From contig CAWBCI010000014.1 in NCBI GenBank assembly GCA_963787195.1, positions 39,071-103,070 of the forward strand: 64,000 nt of DNA, written 5' to 3'. The stretch is from CAWBCI01 sp963787195. GTDB lineage: Bacteria; Bacteroidota; Bacteroidia; Bacteroidales; JAGOPY01. Each line of letters begins with the position of its first letter. The stretch's first letter is position 1. A program made the position numbers and the translations under genes. The notes beneath the pieces were generated by a model that worked only from the letters and a program-made list of their open reading frames with translations, ran no database searches and was not told the origin of the DNA. Of the stretch, positions 7,907-17,372 are shown in pieces.

Positions 7907-10900
7907 AACAATATTTAGTGTACATATTAACCGCTTGCCTGCTGATGACTGTTTCTACAGTTCTTTCGCAGGAAAAGCAGCGGACCGAGGCCAATGCCAA
8001 CATAGTGCTCTATACCGCCAAGGATGGCCTGCCTACTACGAATATTTCAAAAATTGCACAGACTAAGGACGGGTTTATCTGGATTTCCGGTATTGAAGGC
8101 ACCACCCGTTTCAATGGATATGAGTTTGAAGAAGTAGGAGCGGATATCGGCCTGCCTAAAATGCAAAACCTGTATTACGATTCGCTCAATGACATTCTTT
8201 ATCTTGCCTCTCCCAAAAAATTCATCGTCATCAAGGGTAAGGATTACAAGGTATACACTGAAAAGGAAGGCTACAGGATAAACGGCCTGGACGGCCAGAT
8301 GATCGGAATGCTTGATGCCGACAGTAAAGGCAGGATATGGATCGGTTCCTGGACCCCATATGTGGATAAAAATAACAATGGCGGCCTGACAAAATTTGAG
8401 GATGGGAAATTTACCGTATATGATTCCGCCTCTTTTCCTCTCGACAATGCTACGGGAATGATTGAGACCCCCTACGGCGACCTTATCTTCAATTCATTCG
8501 GTCATAATACACAGTCAAGGGAGGGATCTTATATTGCACTTTTTAAGGACGGAAAATTCCGTAGGATAGATGAATCGGAAGGTATTAACCTGCAGGGTGC
8601 CGATATTTATCCGGGGAATGAAGTCACTGCCATCGATCGTGACGGAAATACCTGGCTGGCTTTTTCAGGACTGAACAATGCTAGTACTTACCAAACCAAT
8701 TATGGGGTGCTGATGTACGATGGCAATAGCTTTCACCAGATTATTGATCTTAATACCATTCTTGGAAATGGTAATTATCCTTTGGAAGTCTATTACAGTG
8801 TTTCAATGGATAAATTGTTCCTGACTACCTTCAGGACAGATGCTGAGACATTTAACGGGAAGAATAAAACAATTTATGAATATAAAGACGGACAATGGAA
8901 GGCTTCAGACATCCTGGAGAAAATCTATCCGCTGAAAAACCTCAAATCAGGCAATATTATTCATGATTTTCGCTTTGCTTCAGCCTTATTCATAAAAGCC
9001 AACAAATCTTTCCCTGAACTTCTGGTCCTTCCCAGCTCAAACGAAAACCAGAGCTCCAAATATCCGGATCAGCTCTTTTATCTCAAAGACAATCAATGGG
9101 TAAAGTATGATGCATTTAATATGGGGGCCAGGTATGAATTACACGAAGGAACGATGCTGACTTCAACAACTTCCAAAGGCCTTGCGATATATTACCACAA
9201 TAATTCCAGGATGCTCACAGTTGAGGACGGCCTGGTTTCAAACCAGAGCTTTATATTACAATTATTTACTGACAGGAATGGATTGGTATGGATTTCATAT
9301 TCCTATTCTGAATTACCAACTTATGCCAGGACTTATAATGTTGGGATGAATGTTTGGGATGGTAAAAAAATCCGTGCCTTCACTGAAGAAGACGGACTGG
9401 CCTCAAATATAACATTCAAAGCTTACCAGGACAGCAAACAAAGGATATGGATTCCTACCTCAAAAGGTCTTACTATGGTCAGGGAGATTACAAACAGTGA
9501 GGGGGAACAAATCCTGAAACATAATAATATCATGGATCAGGATGGCAAACCCTATAATACAACGAGCGTTCGTGAAACAAAAAACGGAGAGATTTATGCC
9601 TGGCAAAATTATGTCAGACCGGCTGAAACGAACCTGATCGCAGCGGATTATTTTTTAAGCAAACTGGATGGCGATCAAATGAAAAAAATTGCCTCACCAT
9701 TCAGCGAAGCCGATAATGCCAAGAAATACCAGCTTTTCGATCTGCATGAGGATAACAATGGTCGGCTCTGGTTCTTCGGGACCTTCTCAGATGACCTGAA
9801 AGACATTACTTCAGTCCCGACAAAGATCATGATCTATGATGGGACATCCTGGGAAAAGCCACCTGAAAGTTGGGATATACCTGCAGGACAGTTGCATTAC
9901 GTCGGTAATTTAAAGAGCGGTATGTATTTCCTGACCGTAGGTGACTTTTATGTTTTCAATGGTGAAAAATTTGTTTCACTGGGTGACAGTACAAACGAAA
10001 ATGCCGATTTCAGGATCCTAAAGGGGGCCAGCGTTGCCGGGACCATGACAAATATCCAGGTGGGTGACCGGCTGTACATCCGGCTCCGCAACAGGGGGCT
10101 GGTAATCTTCGATGGAACCAGACTTGACTTTTACACGAAAAAAGAAGGCCTTCCCGCTACTAATATCACAAATCCGGTCACGGATCAATTCAGGGGCAAT
10201 GTCTATTTTTCCTGCCTTACAGGAGCGCTGAAGATCAATGGATCTGCATTCCAGGCTTTCTACAACGATGAAAGCATCGTTAGTGGCGGGCCCGGCAATT
10301 CGATCATGGATGGATTTGGAAATATGCTTGAATTTTATGATGGTATCGGGCTCTATATTGACAAACAGGAAGAAGAAAGTTTTCCCCTGGTTATTTCTTC
10401 TGTTTCTGTGGAAGACAATCCCTATTTTATGAATTTCCCGGGAAAAATGGATTACTCTCAGAATTCGTTCATTATCAATTACGCAGCATTGAATTTCAAG
10501 GAACCGCGACAAACTAACTACGAACATTTTCTTGAAGGCTATGATAAAGGCTGGTCCAGGCCAAGCGGAATTACATTCGCAGAATACCAGAACCTTCCAT
10601 TTGGGAAATACACTTTCCAGGTGCGGGGTACAACCTCCAATGGCATCAAGACCAACGAAGCATCGTATTCATTTATCATCCACCCCCCGTTCTGGAGAAC
10701 ATGGTGGGCATATGTCATCTATGGGATGTTCTTCATCTTGGCAGTTTTTGCAGTCGACCGCATCCAGAGAAGACGCTTGCTGGAAAGGGAAAGAAAGCTG
10801 ATCAGTGCAAGGGAACTTGCCCAGGCCAAAGAGATCGAAAAAGCCTATCATGAATTAAAAACTACCCAAAAGCAACTCATCCATGCGGAGAAGATGGCCT

Positions 10901-11673
10901 CTCTTGGAGAGCTTACTGCCGGCATTGCCCATGAAATACAGAACCCCCTGAATTTCGTAAATAATTTTTCGGAGCTCAATTCGGAATTGATAGCAGAGCT
11001 AAAAGACGAAGCCTCCAAGGGCGACATGAAGGAAGTAATCTCCCTCGCTGATAATATTGCAGATAACGAACAGAAGATCAGCTTTCACGGCAAACGCGCC
11101 GACACCATTGTAAAAGGCATGTTACACCATAGCAGCAGGAGCATCGGCGAGAAAAAATTCATCAATATCAATAAAATGGCGGATGAATTCCTGCGCCTGT
11201 CCTATCATGGCCTCAGGGCAAAAAACAAATCATTCAATTCCGATTTTAAACTTGAAGCAGATGAGAATTTACCGAAAGTGAATGTGGTGCCCCAGGATTT
11301 TGGCAGAGTTTTGCTCAACCTGATCAATAATGCTTTTTATGCCGTTTCGGAGAAGCAAAAATTAGCGAACACAGACCCCTCAGGTCTTAAAAACCCGAGG
11401 GGTCTAAATGCTTACAAACCAAAAGTCACCGTCACTACCAAAAAGCTGGATGATAAAATCGAGATTTGTGTGAAAGACAATGGAGACGGCATTCCGGATT
11501 CGGTTAAGGATAAAATCTTCCAACCCTTTTTCACCACCAAACCCACAGGTGAAGGGACCGGCTTGGGATTGAGTATGAGTTATGATATTGTTAAATCACA
11601 CGGGGGTGAAATTAAAGTAAATTCCAGTACAGGAGAAGGTTCGGAGTTTATCATCTTATTACCATTAAATTAA
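7903..11673 (+). CDS. sensor histidine kinase 1: Reg_prop/Y_Y_Y propeller sensor
   Basis: This is a 1256-residue membrane kinase. A signal peptide (about 1-22, ending VLSQ) is followed by Reg_prop beta-propeller blades (about 35-850, motifs such as YTAKDGLPTTNI and GFIWISG). Then come a Y_Y_Y domain (about 860-930, LEGYDKGWSRPSG), a membrane helix (about 930-955) and a short coiled coil. The transmitter has the H box GELTAGIAHEIQNP with phospho-acceptor His1010, N box NLINNAFYAV, G1 DNGDGIP and G2 GEGTGLGLS. Unlike classic hybrid systems of the phylum it lacks receiver and AraC domains, so phosphate must pass to a separate protein. It starts the eight-kinase run and holds a degenerate palindrome at 11373. 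Confidence 0.92.
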   Translation: MKQYLVYILTACLLMTVSTVLSQEKQRTEANANIVLYTAKDGLPTTNISKIAQTKDGFIWISGIEGTTRFNGYEFEEVGADIGLPKMQNLYYDSLNDILYLASPKKFIVIKGKDYKVYTEKEGYRINGLDGQMIGMLDADSKGRIWIGSWTPYVDKNNNGGLTKFEDGKFTVYDSASFPLDNATGMIETPYGDLIFNSFGHNTQSREGSYIALFKDGKFRRIDESEGINLQGADIYPGNEVTAIDRDGNTWLAFSGLNNASTYQTNYGVLMYDGNSFHQIIDLNTILGNGNYPLEVYYSVSMDKLFLTTFRTDAETFNGKNKTIYEYKDGQWKASDILEKIYPLKNLKSGNIIHDFRFASALFIKANKSFPELLVLPSSNENQSSKYPDQLFYLKDNQWVKYDAFNMGARYELHEGTMLTSTTSKGLAIYYHNNSRMLTVEDGLVSNQSFILQLFTDRNGLVWISYSYSELPTYARTYNVGMNVWDGKKIRAFTEEDGLASNITFKAYQDSKQRIWIPTSKGLTMVREITNSEGEQILKHNNIMDQDGKPYNTTSVRETKNGEIYAWQNYVRPAETNLIAADYFLSKLDGDQMKKIASPFSEADNAKKYQLFDLHEDNNGRLWFFGTFSDDLKDITSVPTKIMIYDGTSWEKPPESWDIPAGQLHYVGNLKSGMYFLTVGDFYVFNGEKFVSLGDSTNENADFRILKGASVAGTMTNIQVGDRLYIRLRNRGLVIFDGTRLDFYTKKEGLPATNITNPVTDQFRGNVYFSCLTGALKINGSAFQAFYNDESIVSGGPGNSIMDGFGNMLEFYDGIGLYIDKQEEESFPLVISSVSVEDNPYFMNFPGKMDYSQNSFIINYAALNFKEPRQTNYEHFLEGYDKGWSRPSGITFAEYQNLPFGKYTFQVRGTTSNGIKTNEASYSFIIHPPFWRTWWAYVIYGMFFILAVFAVDRIQRRRLLERERKLISARELAQAKEIEKAYHELKTTQKQLIHAEKMASLGELTAGIAHEIQNPLNFVNNFSELNSELIAELKDEASKGDMKEVISLADNIADNEQKISFHGKRADTIVKGMLHHSSRSIGEKKFININKMADEFLRLSYHGLRAKNKSFNSDFKLEADENLPKVNVVPQDFGRVLLNLINNAFYAVSEKQKLANTDPSGLKNPRGLNAYKPKVTVTTKKLDDKIEICVKDNGDGIPDSVKDKIFQPFFTTKPTGEGTGLGLSMSYDIVKSHGGEIKVNSSTGEGSEFIILLPLN
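11373..11405. repeat. in-frame 33-nt palindrome, copy 1 (degenerate)
   Basis: This is the most diverged copy. The left arm reads AGACCCCTCAGGTCTT, while the right arm keeps AACCCGAGGGGTCT. It is translated as TDPSGLKNPRGL within the ATPase domain of kinase 1, between the N and G1 boxes. Confidence 0.85.
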
Positions 11674-11684
11674 AATGTTAGTAA

Positions 11685-14600
11685 ATGTCAAATAAGCGAA
11701 TTACCGGAAAGCTATTGATAACAGGGATGATATTCATCTTGCTGGCGGCCTGTCAATCCAAATCTAAACAGGCCACAAAGGATACATCCATACAAAATAA
11801 TTCGTTTTCGGCCCCGGTAATTGTCAAAGCGGGTAAGCCCGAAGTTCATTTTTTGGCAGATCTTCCGGCTCCAAAGAAAAGTGCTGTGTCGGATTTTAAG
11901 GCTCCCCTTAAAAATCCGGCTGACTTTTTCATTCCCATGAAGAATTACAACACCGAGGAAGGCCTTGCCATGAGCAGCATTATTTGTGGTTTCAAAGATC
12001 ACAACGGCATCCTCTGGTTCGGCACTTCCGGTAACGGAGTGAGCAAATATGACGGCAAATCCTTCACCAACTTCAGTTCGTCGAACGGCTTGATCCACAA
12101 CCTGATCAACTGTATTACCGAAGACAGACATGGCAACATCTGGTTCGGTACCTATGGTGGAATCAGCGTATACGATGGCAGGTCATTCATGAATTATACA
12201 ACTAAACAGGGCCTTCCCGACAACGACATCAACAAAATCCTCGAAGACAGGGAAGGGAATATCTGGATCGGAACCCAAAAGGGCCTGAGCCTGATAGAAG
12301 CTTCAGAAAATAGTCAAGGCCATGTGAAGTTTTTCAATTTTGAAAACAAAGATGGTTTACAGGGTGATTTTGTGCGCGACATCCTGCAGGATAAAAACGG
12401 AACGCTTTGGTTTGCCACAGAAAAGGGTGTTTTTAAATATGATTACGGTAAAAGCAAATCCTTTACCGATGTTTTTAAGGAGGCAGGAATGAAGATCCGG
12501 AATGTTCAGACAATTGTCGAGGACCGGGATGGTGAATTTTGGTTCGGAACAAACAATGGTGCATTCAGGTATGACCCAGTCAGTAAAGAAAAATGCAAGC
12601 TTTATTCAACAGACAATGGATTGGTGAATAACAACATCCGTTGCAGCACGGTGGATCAGTCAGGCAAGGTTTGGTTCGGCACAGGTGGAGGTGTTTCAGG
12701 ATTTAACAAAAAAGATGGCACCTTCCTCAACCTGACCACTGCCCAGGGACTCTCGCACAACATCATTTGCTGCATCACCGAAGATGATGCCGGAAGCCTT
12801 TGGTTCGGAACTCTGGGCGGAGGCCTGTGCCGTTATGACGGCCGGGGCATCCTCGGATTCACCGAAAAACAAGGATTGCCGGGAACAGTGGTTTTTTCTG
12901 TTACCCAAGACTCAGGGGGAAACCTTTGGTTTGGCACGAATGACGCTGGAATCACTAAACTCATTCATCAAAAGATTGATGGCAAAACATCTTCATTTAT
13001 AAATTATTCAACAGCACAGGGATTACCCAACAATTATATCATTGCGATGCTTAGCGACCGGAAAAATAAGCTTTGGCTGGGTTCACCTTTCGGCCTTTTC
13101 AAATTTGATGGCAAATTCTTTTATGATTACACAAGAGATCAGGGACTTATAAACACATATGTTGTGAGTCTATACGAGGACCGTCAGGGAAATCTCTGGA
13201 TAGGAACCTATGAAGGGGGTGTAAGTAAATTTGACGGTAAATCCTTTACAAATTTCACAACTGACCAGGGATTGATCCATAATACAGTATGGGATATCAT
13301 GGAAGATAAAGCCGGAAATATCTGGTTTGCTACAAGGGGTGGTCTAAGCATTTTTAATGGCGATAGCTTCATCAATTTCAAGATAGATCAGGGACTTCCT
13401 GACAATAAACTCTCATCGGTACTGGAGGATAGCTCAGGGAATATTCTTATAGGAAGCTGGGGCGGAGGGATTTCTGTTATCAGAAAAAGCGTGGTCGATA
13501 AGCTGGTCAATCAAAGCTCATCGAAGATCAGCGAATCTATTTTCGAAAATTATTCAAGCAACGATGGTCTCTCGAACAATGTGGTGTATAATATCCTGGA
13601 AGATAGCACAGGAAACATTTTCATTGGATCCAACGAAGGAATTACAGTGCTGAAGGGTGGATTGGATCCTTCAGGAAAGAAGCTTGCGAAATCCGGTATC
13701 GAAAATTTCAACCAGAAATCAGGATTTCCAATAAAAGACATCAGCAATAACAACAGCATGTTCATCGATAGCCACGGTGGTCTATGGGCCGGAACCGGCG
13801 ATAAACTTATACGTTTCGATTATGGCCGGATTCGAAAAAGCACAAAAGCACCAGGCATCTTCATCCAGGATGTGAAGATCAATAATGAAACTATTAGTTG
13901 GTATTCACTGCAAAAGGGACGAAATAAGAGCATGCAAACGTCGGACTTCAGTAATTTCGTTGCGCCGTATCAAAATGACGAGAAGCTTGTTTACGGAAAA
14001 ATTTTAAGCGATACTGAGCGGGATTCACTCATCGCGAACTTCAGCTCCATTCGCTTCGACAGCATATCAGCCTTTTGGGCAATTCCTCAAAATCTAGAAT
14101 TACCATACGCTTTCAACAACATCAGTTTCGACTTTGTGGGTGTGGAAACCCGGAGGTCATTCCTGGTTCATTACCAATACAAACTAGAAGGATACGACAA
14201 AGATTGGAGTCATCCGGCTACCAAATCTTCGGCAGCATTCGGCAACCTGCCTCCCGGTGAATACACCTTTTTGGTTAAAGCTCAAAGCCCTGCTGGTATA
14301 TGGAGCGAACCAGCTGCTTACCGCTTTGTGATCCTGCCACCCTGGTACCGCACCTGGCCCGCCTACCTTTTTTATGGATTGCTCCTCATCCTTTTCATTT
14401 ATTTGATTGACCGTATCCAGCGCCGCCGCCTGATCGTACGCGAGCGGCAACACAACTTGAAACGGGAACTGGAACAGGCAAGGGAGATCGAAAAATCATA
14501 TCTTGAACTGAAAGTTGCCCAGGCACAGCTTATCCAATCCGAAAAAATGGCCTCCCTCGGTGAACTGGCCGCTGGAATTGCCCACGAAATACAGAACCCG

Positions 14601-15326
14601 CTGAACTTTGTCAATAATTTCTCGGAAGTGAGTGCCGAACTGGCAAAGGAAATGAACGAAGAGCTCGATAAGGGAAACTTAGAGGACGTGAAAGAAATTA
14701 CTGCCGACCTGATCCAGAACCTTGCGATAATTTCACAACACGGAAAGCGGGCCAGCAGCATCGTAAAAGAAATGCTCGAACATTCCCGTACCAGCAAGGG
14801 AGAAAAACGCCCTATTGACATCAATGCACTGGCCGATGAATTCCTGAGACTCTCCTATCACGGCCTCCGGGTAAAAGATAAATCCTTTAATGCAAACTTC
14901 GGGATGGAAGCCGATGAAAACCTGCCGAAGGTAAATGTGGTGCCGCAGGATATCGGCAGGGTCTTGCTCAACCTGATCAATAATGCTTTTTATGCTGTTT
15001 CGGAGAAGCAGAAACTAAGGAACACAGACCCCTCGGGTTTTGAAAACCCGAGAGGTCCAGATGAATACAAACCAGTAGTTACCATTACTACCAAAAAGCT
15101 GGATGATAAAATTGAAGTCCGGGTGAAAGATAACGGGAATGGAATACCTGATTCGGTCAAAGATAAAATCTTTCAGCCCTTTTTTACGACAAAACCAAGC
15201 GGGCAGGGAACAGGATTGGGATTAAGCTTAAGCTATGATATTATCAAAGCGCATGGCGGTGCATTGCTGGTAGAGACGAAAGAAGGCGAAGGAACTGATT
15301 TTATCATTCAATTACCAACAACATAA
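11685..15326 (+). CDS. sensor histidine kinase 2: lipobox-type Reg_prop sensor
   Basis: This is a 1213-residue kinase. The N-terminus ends in a lipobox (ILLAAC, Cys23) instead of a normal signal cleavage site. About fourteen regular Reg_prop blades follow (about 85-670, repeating GLPDNDINKILEDREGNIW-like units with IWFGT and FTNFTT). Next are a spacer, a Y_Y_Y domain (LEGYDKDWSHP, about 835), a membrane helix (about 888-910) and a coiled coil. The transmitter has His967 in AGIAHEIQNP, an N box, G1 DNGNGIP and G2 GQGTGLGLS. Only 11 bases separate it from kinase 1. The blades are unusually uniform, consistent with recent internal duplication. Confidence 0.92.
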   Translation: MSNKRITGKLLITGMIFILLAACQSKSKQATKDTSIQNNSFSAPVIVKAGKPEVHFLADLPAPKKSAVSDFKAPLKNPADFFIPMKNYNTEEGLAMSSIICGFKDHNGILWFGTSGNGVSKYDGKSFTNFSSSNGLIHNLINCITEDRHGNIWFGTYGGISVYDGRSFMNYTTKQGLPDNDINKILEDREGNIWIGTQKGLSLIEASENSQGHVKFFNFENKDGLQGDFVRDILQDKNGTLWFATEKGVFKYDYGKSKSFTDVFKEAGMKIRNVQTIVEDRDGEFWFGTNNGAFRYDPVSKEKCKLYSTDNGLVNNNIRCSTVDQSGKVWFGTGGGVSGFNKKDGTFLNLTTAQGLSHNIICCITEDDAGSLWFGTLGGGLCRYDGRGILGFTEKQGLPGTVVFSVTQDSGGNLWFGTNDAGITKLIHQKIDGKTSSFINYSTAQGLPNNYIIAMLSDRKNKLWLGSPFGLFKFDGKFFYDYTRDQGLINTYVVSLYEDRQGNLWIGTYEGGVSKFDGKSFTNFTTDQGLIHNTVWDIMEDKAGNIWFATRGGLSIFNGDSFINFKIDQGLPDNKLSSVLEDSSGNILIGSWGGGISVIRKSVVDKLVNQSSSKISESIFENYSSNDGLSNNVVYNILEDSTGNIFIGSNEGITVLKGGLDPSGKKLAKSGIENFNQKSGFPIKDISNNNSMFIDSHGGLWAGTGDKLIRFDYGRIRKSTKAPGIFIQDVKINNETISWYSLQKGRNKSMQTSDFSNFVAPYQNDEKLVYGKILSDTERDSLIANFSSIRFDSISAFWAIPQNLELPYAFNNISFDFVGVETRRSFLVHYQYKLEGYDKDWSHPATKSSAAFGNLPPGEYTFLVKAQSPAGIWSEPAAYRFVILPPWYRTWPAYLFYGLLLILFIYLIDRIQRRRLIVRERQHNLKRELEQAREIEKSYLELKVAQAQLIQSEKMASLGELAAGIAHEIQNPLNFVNNFSEVSAELAKEMNEELDKGNLEDVKEITADLIQNLAIISQHGKRASSIVKEMLEHSRTSKGEKRPIDINALADEFLRLSYHGLRVKDKSFNANFGMEADENLPKVNVVPQDIGRVLLNLINNAFYAVSEKQKLRNTDPSGFENPRGPDEYKPVVTITTKKLDDKIEVRVKDNGNGIPDSVKDKIFQPFFTTKPSGQGTGLGLSLSYDIIKAHGGALLVETKEGEGTDFIIQLPTT
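15026..15058. repeat. in-frame 33-nt palindrome, copy 2
   Basis: The left arm is perfect (AGACCCCTCGGGTTTT). The right arm has two substitutions (GAGAGGTCC end). It encodes TDPSGFENPRGP inside the kinase 2 ATPase domain. Confidence 0.9.
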
Positions 15327-15335
15327 ATAAATTTC

Positions 15336-17372
15336 ATGAAATTATTTATAAAAATAGCCTTGCTTCTTTTACTTCCGGTTTTTGTATCGGCACAGCAGGA
15401 GCAGAAACAATTGGACAGCCTGCATGTTGCGTTAAAGAATGCCGCCAATGATACCCTCCGTATGGATCTTAATTTCCAACTTGGCATATTTTATCTTGAA
15501 ATAAATTTTGACAGTTCCCTTATTTACCTGAATCGAACTATACCACTTGCTCAAAAATTAAAATTAAAAATTAAAGAAGCAGACGCATTAGAGCTTAAAG
15601 GTTATATGTTGTATAAATCAGGCAATTACCCCAGTTCGCTTGAATCATTTTTGAAAGCTTTAAAAATAGCTGAGGACCCTTCCAGTGAAAAATATACCTG
15701 GGATATTCCAAAAGGCCAGACACCAGAAAATGTGCGGCTTGATGTATTAGGCTTCATTTATCACAACATGGGCCATTTGTATGGCAAAACCGGAAATACC
15801 AAAAAGCAAATTTCAAATTACTATACAGCCATAAGCCTGGCTGAAGTTGTTCAGGATTCATTTTTGCTTTCATTAGCAAATATGAACCTGGGAAATGTTT
15901 ATTTACGCCTTAATAAGTTGGATTCAGCACTTCTTCTTGAAAAAAAAGCATTGAACTTCATTACCGTAAAAAAATACAAAGGTGTAATTTTAAACATCAC
16001 TGGAGATATTTACCGGCAAAAAGGAAATTATAACGAGGCCCTGATTTATTACCAGAAGGCGGCACAAGCGAATATTGAACAAAATAATCTAACCAGTCTT
16101 GGAGTCAGCTATGATGGAATTTCGGAATTATACGATATTTTACAAAAACCCGATTCCAGCCTGTATTATGCCCGGAAAGGCCTGGCAAATGCAAAAATTA
16201 TCGGACAGCCCCAATATATGGCACGCGTCTATAAACTCCTTTCAGATGTTTATAGCAGTCAACAAAACCGCGACAGTACTTTAAAATATCTGCAATTATT
16301 CTCTGTATTACGTGATAGCCTCAATAATGTGGATAGGAAAAACCTGCTTGACTATCAGAATATAACCTTTAAAAAACAGCTCCGGCTTGAGGAACTGGAA
16401 AAGGAAAAATTAGAAACTAAGGGTAAGATCAGAATCTATTCTTTGCTGGCAGGTCTTTTTGTGATATTGCTGGTAGCCGGGGGATTTTATCGCCAATCAC
16501 GTCAAAAACAAAAAGCGAATAAAATTCTGCAAAATGCATACACAAAGTTACAGGCCACCCAATCACAACTTATTCATTCTGAAAAAATGGCTTCCCTGGG
16601 AGAACTCACCGCCGGTATTGCCCATGAGATTCAAAATCCACTGAACTTCGTTAATAATTTTTCGGAAGTGAATATGGAATTGATTTCAGAATTAGAAGAA
16701 GATAGAAAAAAAGAAATCCGGAATATTGAAAATGAAGATGAAATCATAAAAGACATTAAAGAAAATGAACAAAAAATCAATCACCACGGTAAGCGCGCCG
16801 ATGCCATAGTAAAAGGCATGCTGCAACACAGCCGTGCCGGCAGCAGTCAGAAAGAAGCAACAGACATTAATGCTTTGGCCGATGAATATTTACGACTGGC
16901 TTATCATGGCTTAAAGGCCAAAGACAAGTCCTTCCAATCCGATTACAGGCTCGACGCAGACGAGAATCTGCCTAAAGTAAATTTGGTTTTCCAGGATATA
17001 GGCCGGGTACTGCTCAACCTGATCAACAATGCATTTTATGCTGTTTCGGAGAAGCAGAAATTAGCGAACACAGACCCCTCGGGTTTTGAAAACCCGAGGG
17101 GTCTAGATGAATACAAACCAGTAGTCACCATCACTACCAAAAAACTGGATGATAAAATTGAGATCCGGGTGAAAGACAATGGTAATGGGGTTCCAAAGGC
17201 TGTCCTGGATAAGATTTTTCAGCCCTTTTTTACGACAAAGCCAAGCGGCCAGGGAACAGGACTGGGATTAAGTTTAAGTTATGATATTATCAAAGCACAC
17301 GGTGGGGAAATAAATGTGGAAACGAAGGAAGGCGAAGGGACTGAATTTATTATCATTTTACCCAACAATTAA
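15336..17372 (+). CDS. sensor histidine kinase 3: TPR sensor
   Basis: This is a 678-residue kinase. The signal peptide ends VFVSAQ (about residue 19). A periplasmic array of tetratricopeptide repeats (about 20-340) includes ALELKGYMLYKSGNYPSSLESF and RQKGNYNEALIYYQKAAQ. A membrane helix (about 367-386) and a short coiled coil precede the transmitter. His430 lies in AGIAHEIQNP, followed by an N box, G1 DNGNGVP and G2 GQGTGLGLS. It is paralogous over its full length with kinase 8, including LKNAANDTLRMD near the start. Nine bases separate it from kinase 2, and its TAA overlaps the next ATG (TAATG). Confidence 0.92.
   Translation: MKLFIKIALLLLLPVFVSAQQEQKQLDSLHVALKNAANDTLRMDLNFQLGIFYLEINFDSSLIYLNRTIPLAQKLKLKIKEADALELKGYMLYKSGNYPSSLESFLKALKIAEDPSSEKYTWDIPKGQTPENVRLDVLGFIYHNMGHLYGKTGNTKKQISNYYTAISLAEVVQDSFLLSLANMNLGNVYLRLNKLDSALLLEKKALNFITVKKYKGVILNITGDIYRQKGNYNEALIYYQKAAQANIEQNNLTSLGVSYDGISELYDILQKPDSSLYYARKGLANAKIIGQPQYMARVYKLLSDVYSSQQNRDSTLKYLQLFSVLRDSLNNVDRKNLLDYQNITFKKQLRLEELEKEKLETKGKIRIYSLLAGLFVILLVAGGFYRQSRQKQKANKILQNAYTKLQATQSQLIHSEKMASLGELTAGIAHEIQNPLNFVNNFSEVNMELISELEEDRKKEIRNIENEDEIIKDIKENEQKINHHGKRADAIVKGMLQHSRAGSSQKEATDINALADEYLRLAYHGLKAKDKSFQSDYRLDADENLPKVNLVFQDIGRVLLNLINNAFYAVSEKQKLANTDPSGFENPRGLDEYKPVVTITTKKLDDKIEIRVKDNGNGVPKAVLDKIFQPFFTTKPSGQGTGLGLSLSYDIIKAHGGEINVETKEGEGTEFIIILPNN
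17072..17104. repeat. in-frame 33-nt palindrome, copy 3 (perfect)
   Basis: The arms are 16 bases each and perfectly complementary around one central G. It encodes TDPSGFENPRGL in kinase 3. Confidence 0.95.
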